Assembly: GCF_002005565.1 (NCBI RefSeq)
Contig: NZ_BDJC01000017.1
Span: 1 to 64,000 of the forward strand
DNA length: 64,000 nt
Reading direction: 5' to 3'
Source: Streptomyces sp. JHA26
GTDB taxonomy: Bacteria; Actinomycetota; Actinomycetes; Streptomycetales; Streptomycetaceae
Part shown: piece after piece, positions 44,248 to 52,092 of the stretch
How positions within the stretch are numbered: the stretch's first letter is position 1
Layout: every line of letters begins with the position of its first letter
Notes under the pieces: generated by a model
Told to the model about the DNA's origin: nothing
The model's database searches: none
What the model saw: only the letters and a program-made list of their open reading frames with translations
Program-made: the position numbers and the translations under genes

Positions 44248-45432
44248 ATGGGTGTCATGACGGATATACGGAGCCGGTCGTGGTCGGTGAGGCTGGTCCC
44301 GGCCGTGTGGCGGACGAGGGCCGAAAGGGGCGGGAAGCGGACCGTGTCGCTGTTCTGGCGGATCTTCTCGCTCAACGCCGCGGGCCTGGTCGTGGCCACC
44401 GCGCTGCTGCTGGGACCGGTCACCGTCTCGACGCCCGTCCTGCCGCACGAGGCGCTCGTCCTGTTGGTCGGCCTCACCGCCCTGCTGGCCGGCAACGCGG
44501 TCGTCCTGCGCATAGGACTCACCCCGCTGCAGCGGCTGGGCCGCGCCATGAGCACCGCCGATCTGCTGGTGCCCGGCACCCGCCCGGAGGTCGCCGGCCC
44601 CGCCGAGGCCGCCGAGCTGATCGCGACGTACAACACGATGCTCGACCGGCTTCAGGCCGAGCGCGCCGCCGGCGCCGGCCGCGCGCTGCACGCCCAGGAA
44701 CGCGAGCGCCACCGCATCGCCCGCGAGCTGCACGACGAGGTCGGCCAGACGCTCACCGCCGTCCTGCTCCAGCTCAAACGCGTCGCCGACCGGGTGCCCG
44801 GTGAGCTGCGCGAGGAGGTGTCCCTCGCCCAGGAGGCCACCCGCGCCGGTCTGGACGAGATCCGCCGCATCGCGCGCCGGCTGCGCCCGGGCGTCCTGGA
44901 GGAGCTCGGCCTCGCCAGCGCCCTGCGCGCACTGGCCGCCGAGTTCACGCAGCACGGGCTCACCGTCACCCCCCACGTTCCCGGCGACCTGCCCCGGCTC
45001 TCCCCGGAGGCGGAACTGGTGATCTACCGGGTCGCCCAGGAGGGCCTGACCAACACCGCCCGTCACGCCGCCGCCGACCGCGCCGACCTCACCCTGCGCC
45101 CCCTGCCCGGCGGCGTCGAACTGCTCGTCCGCGACAACGGCACCGGCCTCGGCGACACCCCCGAGGGCGCCGGGATCCGCGGGATGCGCGAACGGGCCCT
45201 GCTGATCGGAGCCGAGATCCACCTCGAAACCGCCCCCGGCCGGGGCACCGGCGTACGCCTGCGCGTCCCCGCCCCGACCCGGTACGGGGACGCCGCCGCG
45301 GACCCGGCCACGGCCCGAGCCGCCGAATCGACCGCGGACCGGATCACGGGACCGACCGCTCCCCCCGCCGCAGGCCGGATCACGGACCCGACCGCTCCCC
45401 CCGTCACAGACCGCACCGGAGACCGCACCTGA
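44248..45432 (+). CDS. NarL-family sensor histidine kinase
   Basis: The 394-residue kinase has two membrane helices near the N-terminus (about 40-60 and 68-90), a HAMP-like linker (about 92-145), HisKA_3 with phospho-acceptor His in RHRIARELHDEVGQTL, and HATPase_c with YRVAQEGLTNTARHA and DNGTGLGD, then GMRERALLIG. The C-terminal 40 residues are a short repeat rich in Asp, Arg, Thr and Pro (DRITGPTAPP, GRITDPTAPP). The stop overlaps the response regulator start. The signal is unknown. A second start at ATG 44257 is possible. Confidence 0.9.
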   Translation: MGVMTDIRSRSWSVRLVPAVWRTRAERGGKRTVSLFWRIFSLNAAGLVVATALLLGPVTVSTPVLPHEALVLLVGLTALLAGNAVVLRIGLTPLQRLGRAMSTADLLVPGTRPEVAGPAEAAELIATYNTMLDRLQAERAAGAGRALHAQERERHRIARELHDEVGQTLTAVLLQLKRVADRVPGELREEVSLAQEATRAGLDEIRRIARRLRPGVLEELGLASALRALAAEFTQHGLTVTPHVPGDLPRLSPEAELVIYRVAQEGLTNTARHAAADRADLTLRPLPGGVELLVRDNGTGLGDTPEGAGIRGMRERALLIGAEIHLETAPGRGTGVRLRVPAPTRYGDAAADPATARAAESTADRITGPTAPPAAGRITDPTAPPVTDRTGDRT

Positions 45433-46091
45433 TGCCCGCACGGCCCCCGATCCGCGTCCTGCTCGCCGACGACCACACCCTCGTCCGCCGCGGAGTGCGC
45501 CTCATCCTGGACGGCGAACCGGACCTGACGGTCGTCGCCGAGGCCGGGGACGGCGCCGAGGCCGTCGCCGCGGCCCGGGCCACCGAGGTCGACCTCGCCG
45601 TCCTGGACGTCGCCATGCCCCGCATGACCGGTCTCCAGGCGGCCCGTGAACTCTCCCGCCGCCTGCCACGGCTGCGCATCCTCATCCTGACCATGTACGA
45701 CAACGAGCAGTACTTCTTCGAGGCCCTCAAGGCCGGGGCCTGCGGATACGTCCTCAAGTCCGTCGCCGACCGCGACCTGGTGGAGGCGTGCCGGGCGGCC
45801 GTGCGCGACGAGCCGTTCATCTACCCGGGCGCGGAGCGGGCCCTCGTCCGCTCCTACCTGGACCGCCTGCACAGGGGCGGCGGCCTGCCCGAGCGGCCCA
45901 TCACCGAACGCGAGGAGGAGATCCTCAAGCTCGTCGCCGAGGGCCACACCTCCAAGGAGATCGGCGAGCTGCTGTTCATCAGCGCCAAGACCGTCGAACG
46001 CCACCGCGCCAACCTCCTGCAGAAGCTGGGCGTCCGCGACCGGCTGGAACTCACCCGGTACGCGATCCGCGCGGGCCTCATCGAGCCCTGA
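45432..46091 (+). CDS. LuxR/NarL-family response regulator
   Basis: The 219-residue regulator has a receiver (phospho-acceptor Asp59 in [13 protein letters not shown]; Lys in YVLKSV) and a C-terminal GerE-type helix-turn-helix (about 150-215; [41 protein letters not shown]). ATG 45432 uses the last base of the kinase stop codon (TGATG), so the genes are coupled. Targets are unknown, and no obvious operator was recognised. Confidence 0.92.
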   Translation: MPARPPIRVLLADDHTLVRRGVRLILDGEPDLTVVAEAGDGAEAVAAARATEVDLAVLDVAMPRMTGLQAARELSRRLPRLRILILTMYDNEQYFFEALKAGACGYVLKSVADRDLVEACRAAVRDEPFIYPGAERALVRSYLDRLHRGGGLPERPITEREEEILKLVAEGHTSKEIGELLFISAKTVERHRANLLQKLGVRDRLELTRYAIRAGLIEP

Positions 46092-46117
46092 CCGGCCCCG
46101 GCCCGCCGAGACCCCGG

Positions 46118-46126
46118 TTGTCCACA
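46118..46126 (+). promoter_or_regulatory. DnaA-box-like nonamer upstream of miaB
   Basis: TTGTCCACA matches the preferred Streptomyces DnaA box exactly. It is a single copy in the miaB promoter region, so any role is uncertain. Confidence 0.35.
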
Positions 46127-46155
46127 GGCGGCCCGGGACACCGCCGCGGACCGCC

Positions 46156-46161
46156 TACCCT
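46156..46161 (+). promoter_or_regulatory. -10 box of a probable leaderless miaB transcript
   Basis: TACCCT ends 7 nt before ATG 46169 without a ribosome binding site. Confidence 0.5.
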
Positions 46162-46168
46162 TAGTGCC

Positions 46169-47686
46169 ATGAGCAGCATCGACCGGAGCCAGTCAGCGGG
46201 CGGCACGCGCACCTACGAAGTACGCACCTACGGGTGCCAGATGAACGTCCACGACTCCGAGCGATTGTCCGGGCTGCTGGAGGACGCGGGCTACGTCCGC
46301 GCCCCCGAGGGTTCCGACGGCGACGCGGACGTCGTCGTCTTCAACACCTGCGCCGTGCGGGAGAACGCCGACAACAAGCTGTACGGCAACCTCGGCCACC
46401 TCGCCCCGAAGAAGGCGAGCCGGCCCGGGATGCAGATCGCGGTCGGCGGCTGCCTGGCGCAGAAGGACCGCGACACCATCGTCAAGCGCGCCCCCTGGGT
46501 CGACGTCGTCTTCGGCACCCACAACATCGGCAAGCTGCCCGTCCTGCTGGAGCGCGCCCGCGTGCAGGAGGAGGCGCAGGTCGAGATCGCCGAGTCCCTG
46601 GAGGCGTTCCCGTCCACGCTGCCCACCCGGCGCGAGAGCGCGTACGCGGCGTGGGTCTCCATCTCCGTCGGCTGCAACAACACCTGCACCTTCTGTATCG
46701 TCCCGGCGCTGCGCGGCAAGGAGAAGGACCGTCGCCCCGGCGACATCCTCGCCGAGGTCGAGGCCCTGGTCGCCGAGGGCGTCTCCGAGATCACCCTGCT
46801 CGGGCAGAACGTGAACGCCTACGGCTCCGACATCGGCGACCGCGAGGCCTTCAGCAAGCTGCTGCGCGCCTGCGGGAACATCGAGGGCCTGGAGCGCGTC
46901 CGCTTCACCTCCCCCCACCCGCGCGACTTCACCGACGACGTCATCGCCGCCATGGCCGAGACGCCGAACGTGATGCCGCAGCTGCACATGCCGCTGCAGT
47001 CCGGCTCGGACCCGGTCCTGAAGGCGATGCGCCGCTCCTACCGGCAGGAGCGCTTCCTGGGGATCATCGAGAAGGTGCGGGCCGCCATCCCGCACGCGGC
47101 GATCACCACCGACATCATCGTGGGCTTCCCCGGCGAGACCGAGGAGGACTTCCAGCAGACGCTGCACGTGGTGCGCGAGGCCCGGTTCGCCCAGGCCTTC
47201 ACCTTCCAGTACTCCAAGCGGCCCGGCACCCCGGCCGCCGAGATGGACGGCCAGATCCCCAAGACCGTCGTGCAGGAGCGGTACGAGCGGCTCGTCGCCC
47301 TCCAGGAGGAGATCTCCTGGGAGGAGAACAAGAAGCAGGTCGGCCGCACCGTCGAGCTGATGGTCGCCGAGGGCGAGGGCCGCAAGGACGGCACCACCCA
47401 CCGCCTCTCCGGCCGCGCCCCCGACAACCGCCTCGTGCACTTCACCAAGCCCGAGCAGGAGGTCCGCCCCGGCGACGTGGTGACCGTCGAGATCACCTAC
47501 GCCGCCCCGCACCACCTCCTCGCCGAGGGCGCGGTGCTCGACGTGCGCCGTACGCGCGCGGGCGACGCCTGGGAGAAGCGCAACGCCGCCGAGCGGGCCA
47601 AGCCCGCCGGCGTCATGCTGGGCCTGCCGAAGATCGGCGTGCCCGAGCCCCAGCCCGCCGTGGCGAGCGGCTGCGGCTGCGACTGA
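46169..47686 (+). CDS. miaB: tRNA-2-methylthio-N6-dimethylallyladenosine synthase MiaB
   Basis: The 505-residue radical-SAM methylthiotransferase adds the 2-methylthio group to i6A37 of tRNA. The UPF0004 cysteines lie in [23 protein letters not shown] and VGGCLAQKD. The radical-SAM motif is in [18 protein letters not shown] (about residue 166). The TRAM domain lies at about 380-450. A Cys-containing tail (SGCGCD) closes the protein. MiaA, which makes its i6A substrate, is encoded 1.6 kb downstream, and dapF and hflX also follow in the usual Streptomyces order. Confidence 0.95.
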   Translation: MSSIDRSQSAGGTRTYEVRTYGCQMNVHDSERLSGLLEDAGYVRAPEGSDGDADVVVFNTCAVRENADNKLYGNLGHLAPKKASRPGMQIAVGGCLAQKDRDTIVKRAPWVDVVFGTHNIGKLPVLLERARVQEEAQVEIAESLEAFPSTLPTRRESAYAAWVSISVGCNNTCTFCIVPALRGKEKDRRPGDILAEVEALVAEGVSEITLLGQNVNAYGSDIGDREAFSKLLRACGNIEGLERVRFTSPHPRDFTDDVIAAMAETPNVMPQLHMPLQSGSDPVLKAMRRSYRQERFLGIIEKVRAAIPHAAITTDIIVGFPGETEEDFQQTLHVVREARFAQAFTFQYSKRPGTPAAEMDGQIPKTVVQERYERLVALQEEISWEENKKQVGRTVELMVAEGEGRKDGTTHRLSGRAPDNRLVHFTKPEQEVRPGDVVTVEITYAAPHHLLAEGAVLDVRRTRAGDAWEKRNAAERAKPAGVMLGLPKIGVPEPQPAVASGCGCD

Positions 47687-47723
47687 CCGCAGGGCGCGGC
47701 GCCTCCCCGCGGGCGCGCGGGGT

Positions 47724-47729
47724 TACGCT
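47724..47729 (+). promoter_or_regulatory. -10 box of the dioxygenase-like gene
   Basis: TACGCT ends 7 nt before ATG 47737 with no Shine-Dalgarno. A CCCCGCG/CGCGGGG hairpin (47705-47722) overlaps its -35 region and could end the miaB message. Confidence 0.45.
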
Positions 47730-47736
47730 GCCGATC

Positions 47737-48462
47737 ATGCTTGTCGCCGCCGCAGTCTGCCCCTGCCCGCCGCTCCTCGTGCCGGAGGTCGCCGCGGGTG
47801 CCGCACCCGAGCTGGACGCCGCGCGCGCCGCGTGCACGGACGCGCTGGGCGTGCTCGCCGCCGCCCGGCCCGACCGGCTCGTGGTCGTCGGCCCCGCACC
47901 GGACACCGGGCCCCGGGCCTACCCGGCGGGCACGCGCGGTTCGTTCCGCGGCTTCGGCGTGGAGCTCGACGTGTGCCTCGGCACGGACGAGGCCCCTGGC
48001 GGGGAACCGCAGCCCGGGACCGAGCTGCCGTACGGCCTCGCCGTGGGCGCCTGGCTGCTGTGGCGGACCGGGTGGGCCGTCGCCCCCGTCGAGGGGCTCG
48101 GTGTCGGCGAGCACCTCCCGCCCGAGCGGTGCGCCGCCCTCGGCCGGGACGTCGCCGCGCGGGCACCGCGGGTGGCGCTGCTGGTGCTGGGCGACGCCAG
48201 CGCGTGCCGCACGCTCAAGGCCCCCGGGTACCTGGACGAGCGGGCGGCGCCCTTCGACGCGGAGGCCGGACGTGCCCTGGGGGCGGCGGACGTGGCCGCC
48301 CTCGCGGCACTGGACCCCGGACTGGCCCGTGAGCTGAAGGTGTCCGGGCGGGCCCCCTGGCAGGTCCTGGCGGGCGCGGCCGGGGGCACGGCCCTCACCG
48401 GTGCGCTGCTGTACGAGGACGCGCCGTACGGGGTGGGCTACGTGGCGGCCGCCTGGTCGTAG
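47737..48462 (+). CDS. Class III extradiol dioxygenase (LigB)-like protein without metal ligands
   Basis: The 241-residue LigB-fold protein carries the CPPLLVPEV start, LVVVGPAP and LLVLGDASACRTLKAPGYLDERA. In active LigB or Memo-type enzymes, histidines replace the Cys of PCPP and the SAC of GDASAC. Here the whole protein has one histidine only (GEHLPP), so a two-His metal centre is impossible. It is likely a non-catalytic member that has kept the fold, conserved next to miaB in streptomycetes. Function unknown. Confidence 0.75.
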   Translation: MLVAAAVCPCPPLLVPEVAAGAAPELDAARAACTDALGVLAAARPDRLVVVGPAPDTGPRAYPAGTRGSFRGFGVELDVCLGTDEAPGGEPQPGTELPYGLAVGAWLLWRTGWAVAPVEGLGVGEHLPPERCAALGRDVAARAPRVALLVLGDASACRTLKAPGYLDERAAPFDAEAGRALGAADVAALAALDPGLARELKVSGRAPWQVLAGAAGGTALTGALLYEDAPYGVGYVAAAWS

Positions 48463-48502
48463 GGCGCCGGCGGCGGACCGGACCGGGCGGACCGGCGGCG
48501 GC

Positions 48503-48548
48503 ACGCCGCGTGCGCCGGGAACGGGACGCCGCGTGTACCGGGAACGGG
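48503..48548. repeat. Tandem duplication of a 23-bp unit
   Basis: Two adjacent copies, 48503-48525 and 48526-48548, differ only at two positions (CG versus TA). They end at the base of the large terminator hairpin. Probably a local slippage product. Confidence 0.7.
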
Positions 48549-48550
48549 AC

Positions 48551-48592
48551 GGCGGGCGGCCGCGGAGCCGGTCCGCTCCACGGCCGCCCGCC
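48551..48592. terminator. Large bidirectional terminator hairpin between convergent genes
   Basis: GGCGGGCGGCCG plus GGAGC (48551-48568) pair with GCTCC and CGGCCGCCCGCC (48575-48592), 17 bp with one C-A mismatch and a 6-nt loop. It sits between the plus-strand dioxygenase-like gene and the minus-strand MT0933-type gene. No T tract. Confidence 0.7.
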
Positions 48593-48649
48593 GGTGTGCC
48601 CGTCGGCGTCCCGGCGGTCCGCCCGTTCGCGCCGGGGCGCGCGGGCGGA

Positions 48650-48973
48650 TCAGGAGGTCGGCGGTGGTCCCGCCGGTGGTGGCCCGCCCGGAGGCGTGCC
48701 CCCGGGCGGCGTCCCCCCGGGCGGCGTGCCTCCGGGCGGGGTGCCCGGGGTGCCCTCGACGTGGTCCTTGTGGGCGAGGCGGTCCACGGCGCCCTTGGCC
48801 TTGCCCGTACCCGTCCGGATCCGGTCGCTGTACTTGCCCTTGGTCCTCTCGTCGACGGTCCTCGCCACCTTGTCGAGACCGCGGTCGATCTTGTCCCCGT
48901 GCTGCTGCGCGAGGTCGGACACCTTGTCCTTCGCCGGTCCCAGCCTGGCCTTCACGTTGTCCAGCAGACCCAT
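48650..48973 (-). CDS. MT0933-type antitoxin-domain protein with a Pro/Gly repeat tail
   Basis: The 107-residue product has an N-terminal helical part (about 1-70; LLDNVKARLGPAKDKVSDLAQQHGDKIDRGLDKVA, VDERTKGKYSDRI as separate stretches) that matches the MT0933-like antitoxin family, which looks like a small amphipathic, stress-type helical protein. The tail (about 75-107) is a PPGGT repeat. No toxin gene is adjacent, so calling it an antitoxin is only a family label. ATG 48973 has GAGGG 5-9 nt upstream. A terminator-like hairpin carrying a perfect Shine-Dalgarno lies in its long leader (49126-49164). Confidence 0.65.
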   Translation of the reverse strand: MGLLDNVKARLGPAKDKVSDLAQQHGDKIDRGLDKVARTVDERTKGKYSDRIRTGTGKAKGAVDRLAHKDHVEGTPGTPPGGTPPGGTPPGGTPPGGPPPAGPPPTS

Positions 48974-49125
48974 GGTTCGCCCTCCCTCGGGGAGCGGTCG
49001 GATGCGGGCGCCCCTGCCGGCCTCGTCGTCGACGGCGTCGCCCGCGGACCGCCGCCCGGGGACCCCGGCGCTCCCGGAGCCGGCGGCCCGGCGGCCGGCG
49101 CCTCCTCCGTGGGCCTCACCCTCCG

Positions 49126-49164
49126 AAAAAACCGTACAGAACGCCTATATCACCTCCATACGGT
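49126..49164 (-). promoter_or_regulatory. Attenuator-like hairpin in the leader of the MT0933-type gene
   Basis: Read on the minus strand, ACCGTA (49164-49159) and TACGGT (49136-49131) can pair around a 22-nt loop that contains GGAGGTGAT, a full Shine-Dalgarno. A run of Ts (49131-49126) follows, like a terminator. No start codon follows the Shine-Dalgarno at a normal distance. The rest of the 48974-49329 gap is Pro/Arg-coded low complexity with no convincing gene. Confidence 0.35.
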
Positions 49165-49317
49165 ACTCGCGCGGGTGACATCACGCGGCATCCGGTGCGG
49201 TCCCTCGCACGCTCGCGGCCGGCGCCCCGGTGGGCCGGGGGGCGAGCCCCCGCGACGGGCGACGAGCCCCGTTCGTACCGCCGTGCAACTCGTTCGAGGG
49301 CAGGGTGCGGGGTTTGG

Positions 49318-49323
49318 GACACT
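49318..49323 (+). promoter_or_regulatory. -10 box of a probable leaderless miaA transcript
   Basis: GACACT ends 6 nt before GTG 49330 with no ribosome binding site. Confidence 0.4.
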
Positions 49324-49329
49324 GGGGCG

Positions 49330-50268
49330 GTGAGCAGCGCACCCCCCGCCCCCCGCGTCATCGCCGTCGTCGGTCCCACCGCGGCCGGAAAGTCCGATCT
49401 GGGCGTCTTCCTGGCCCAGCGGCTCGGAGGCGAGGTCGTCAACGCCGACTCCATGCAGCTCTACCGGGGCATGGACATCGGCACCGCCAAGCTGACGTCC
49501 GAGGAGCGCAGCGGTGTCCCGCACCACCTGCTCGACGTCTGGGACGTGACCGTCACGGCCTCGGTCGCCGAGTACCAGCGCCTCGCCCGGGAGCGGATCG
49601 ACGCGCTGCTCGCCGAGGGACGCTGGCCGATCCTGGTCGGCGGCTCGGGACTGTACGTCCGCGGTGCCGTCGACAACCTGGACTTCCCCGGCACCGACCC
49701 CGAGGTCAGGGCCCGGCTGGAGGAGGAGCTCGCGCTCCGCGGCTCGGGGGCGCTGCACGCACGGCTGGCCGCCGCCGACCCCGGTGCCGCACGGGCGATC
49801 CTGCCGAGCAACGGACGCCGGATCGTGCGGGCCCTGGAAGTGATCGAGATCACCGGCAAGCCGTTCACCGCCAACCTCCCCGGCCACGACTCGGTCTACG
49901 ACACCGTGCAGATCGGCGTCGACGTGGCCCGTCCCGAACTGGACGAGCGCATCGCCCGCCGGGTCGACCGGATGTGGGAGGCCGGGCTGGTGGACGAGGT
50001 GCGGGCGCTGGAGGCGCAGGGGTTGCGCGAGGGGCGTACGGCGTCGCGCGCGCTGGGCTACCAGCAGGTGCTCGCGGCGCTCGCCGGAGAGTGCACGCTG
50101 GAGGAGGCGCGGGCCGAGACCGTCCGTGCCACCAAGCGCTTCGCGCGCCGTCAGGATTCGTGGTTCAGGCGCGATCCGCGGGTGCACTGGTTGAGTGGGG
50201 CTGTGGCGGACCGCACGGAACTTCCGCGGCTTGCGCTGTCGTTGGTCGAACGACCGGTTACAGCCTGA
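49330..50268 (+). CDS. miaA: tRNA dimethylallyltransferase MiaA
   Basis: The 312-residue enzyme transfers the dimethylallyl group to A37 of tRNAs that read UNN codons. P-loop VVGPTAAGKSDLGV (about 12-25), NADSMQLYRGMDIGTAK, HHLLDVWD, GGSGLYVRG and LPSNGRRIVRALEV are all present. It supplies the i6A that MiaB methylthiolates. The GTG start fits the leaderless pattern and the protein's N-terminal P-loop position. Confidence 0.95.
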   Translation: MSSAPPAPRVIAVVGPTAAGKSDLGVFLAQRLGGEVVNADSMQLYRGMDIGTAKLTSEERSGVPHHLLDVWDVTVTASVAEYQRLARERIDALLAEGRWPILVGGSGLYVRGAVDNLDFPGTDPEVRARLEEELALRGSGALHARLAAADPGAARAILPSNGRRIVRALEVIEITGKPFTANLPGHDSVYDTVQIGVDVARPELDERIARRVDRMWEAGLVDEVRALEAQGLREGRTASRALGYQQVLAALAGECTLEEARAETVRATKRFARRQDSWFRRDPRVHWLSGAVADRTELPRLALSLVERPVTA

Positions 50269-50376
50269 TCACGTGATGGCATCGGGACGCCCCGGCCGTC
50301 ATCGCGGCCTCCGGCACCGTGCCATCATCGAGCTTCGATCGACCGAGTGAGTCCTAAGTGGGGAGGGCGCGTGGCG

Positions 50377-50877
50377 ATGGAGGCCGGCCCTCGTGACACC
50401 GCACCGAGCACCGAGCACGGCACCGCCGACCACGGCGGGACGGAGCCGGACGGAGCCGGCCTGAGCCCCGACGGCCCCGACGAGACGCCGGGCGGTGTGG
50501 CCGCCGACGGCCCCGAGCCCGGCGAGATGTACGGGGACGAGGTCGAGGTGGAGCTGCGTCCGCAGCGACGGCTGCGGATCTGGCAGCTCGCGCCCATCGT
50601 GTGCCTGGCCTCGCTCGGCTCCCTGATGTTCGCCTTCCCGCTCGCCTTCGACTTCGGTGACAGCGGCGCCGTGATCGCGATGCTGGGCCTGCTGATCTGC
50701 TCCTGCGCGGCCGGCTGGGGCATGATGGCCGCCCGCCGGGTCGGCCACACCTGGCCGGGCCTGCCGCAGCGCGGTTCGGGACGCCGTGCCGACTGGCGGG
50801 TGGTCCTCGCGTACGTCCTCGCCGTCGCCGCCGTCGTCGTCCTGGCCGTGTGGCGGGTGGCCCGCCTGCGCGGCTGA
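50377..50877 (+). CDS. Conserved hypothetical membrane protein
   Basis: The 166-residue product has an acidic, disordered N-terminal half (about 1-60), then three hydrophobic helices (about 78-97, 102-122 and 142-162). I do not recognise the family. ATG 50377 was chosen over GTG 50347 because GGGAGGG lies 9 nt upstream. It lies between miaA and dapF in the same direction, a position conserved in Streptomyces. Confidence 0.75.
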   Translation: MEAGPRDTAPSTEHGTADHGGTEPDGAGLSPDGPDETPGGVAADGPEPGEMYGDEVEVELRPQRRLRIWQLAPIVCLASLGSLMFAFPLAFDFGDSGAVIAMLGLLICSCAAGWGMMAARRVGHTWPGLPQRGSGRRADWRVVLAYVLAVAAVVVLAVWRVARLRG

Positions 50878-50994
50878 CGCCGCGGACCCCGCGGGGCCGC
50901 GGCGCGGACCTGCGCCGGTGCCGCCGGACGCCCCCGGGCGGGGCCCTGTCGTCCCGAGGACCGGAGCGCTCGTCGCCGTGTCACGGGTAAGCCG

Positions 50995-51000
50995 TACGAT
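50995..51000 (+). promoter_or_regulatory. -10 box of dapF
   Basis: TACGAT ends 6 nt before ATG 51007. GAGGA just before the ATG is too close for a normal Shine-Dalgarno, so a leaderless start is likely. Confidence 0.5.
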
Positions 51001-51006
51001 CGAGGA

Positions 51007-51876
51007 ATGAGCACGCGGATCGCCTTCCTCAAGGGTCACGGCACCGAGAACGACTTCGTGATCGTCCCGGACCCCGAGAACGCCGTCGACCTGCCGCCCG
51101 CCGCCGTCGCCGCCCTGTGCGACCGCCGCGCGGGCATCGGCGGCGACGGACTGCTGCACGTGGTGCGGTCCGCGGCGCACCCCGATGCCGAGGACATGGC
51201 GGCCGAGGCCGAGTGGTTCATGGACTACCGCAACGGTGACGGCTCCGTCGCCGAGATGTGCGGCAACGGCGTGCGGGTCTTCGCGCGCTACCTCCAGCAC
51301 GCCGGCCACGTCACCGCGGGCGACCTCGCCGTCGCCACCCGCGGGGGCGTGAAGCGGGTCCACCTGTCCAAGGACGGAGACGTCACGGTGGGCATGGGCC
51401 GGGCGCTGCTGCCCGAGGGCGACGTCGAGGTGAGCGTCGGCGGGCGCAGCTGGCCCGCGCGGAACGTGAACATGGGCAACCCGCACGCCGTGGCCTTCGT
51501 CGCCGACCTGGAGCACGCGGGCGACCTGTACGACCCGCCGTCCCACCGGCCGGCCTCGGCCTACCCGGACGGGGTGAACGTCGAGTTCGTCGTCGACCGC
51601 GGACCCCGTCACGTGGCGATGCGCGTGCACGAGCGCGGCTCCGGGGAGACCCGGTCGTGCGGCACCGGCGCGTGCGCCGTCGCCGTCGCCGCCGCCCGCA
51701 GGGACGGCGCCGACCCGGCGGTCACCGGCACCCCGGTGACGTACACCGTCGACGTGCCCGGCGGCACCCTGGTGATCACCGAGCGGCCCGACGGCGGGAT
51801 CGAGATGACCGGCCCCGCGGTGATCGTGGCCGAGGGCGAGATCGACGCGACCTGGCTGGAGGAGGTCCTGACCTGA
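51007..51876 (+). CDS. dapF: Diaminopimelate epimerase
   Basis: The 289-residue enzyme interconverts LL- and meso-diaminopimelate for lysine and peptidoglycan synthesis (streptomycetes use LL-DAP in the wall). The two catalytic cysteines lie in AEMCGNGVRVFARY (about residue 88) and RSCGTGACAVAVAA (about 218). KGHGTENDFVI begins the fold. It stands alone in its pathway within the window. Confidence 0.95.
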   Translation: MSTRIAFLKGHGTENDFVIVPDPENAVDLPPAAVAALCDRRAGIGGDGLLHVVRSAAHPDAEDMAAEAEWFMDYRNGDGSVAEMCGNGVRVFARYLQHAGHVTAGDLAVATRGGVKRVHLSKDGDVTVGMGRALLPEGDVEVSVGGRSWPARNVNMGNPHAVAFVADLEHAGDLYDPPSHRPASAYPDGVNVEFVVDRGPRHVAMRVHERGSGETRSCGTGACAVAVAAARRDGADPAVTGTPVTYTVDVPGGTLVITERPDGGIEMTGPAVIVAEGEIDATWLEEVLT

Positions 51877-52092
51877 ACCACAGCCCGGACCATGACACTC
51901 AGTGCGAAAACGTAAACCCCCGGGCCTTCGCTCGAATGGGTGATCCGTTTCACGCTCGGCGAGAGGCGGTCAGCCGTACGTGATGGGCTCGATAGCATCA
52001 AGCACCGGCCCGGACGGGGGATCGATGCCATCCCCTGAGCCGTGTCCGCCCTGGGGCGCCCCGTCCGCCGGTCCGTGCAGCCGGAGGTGCCC

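Noticed and set aside
48660..48760. GGCGTGCC/CCGGGC repeats as a possible CRISPR-like array
   Set aside because: They are in-frame codons for the PPGGT tail of the MT0933-type protein, with no spacers.
50980..51000. A fifth RecA-NDp-like promoter before dapF (TGTCACGG, 8 nt, TACGAT)
   Set aside because: Spacing fits, but two of the eight core bases differ and dapF has no link to DNA damage, so it is most likely an ordinary promoter.
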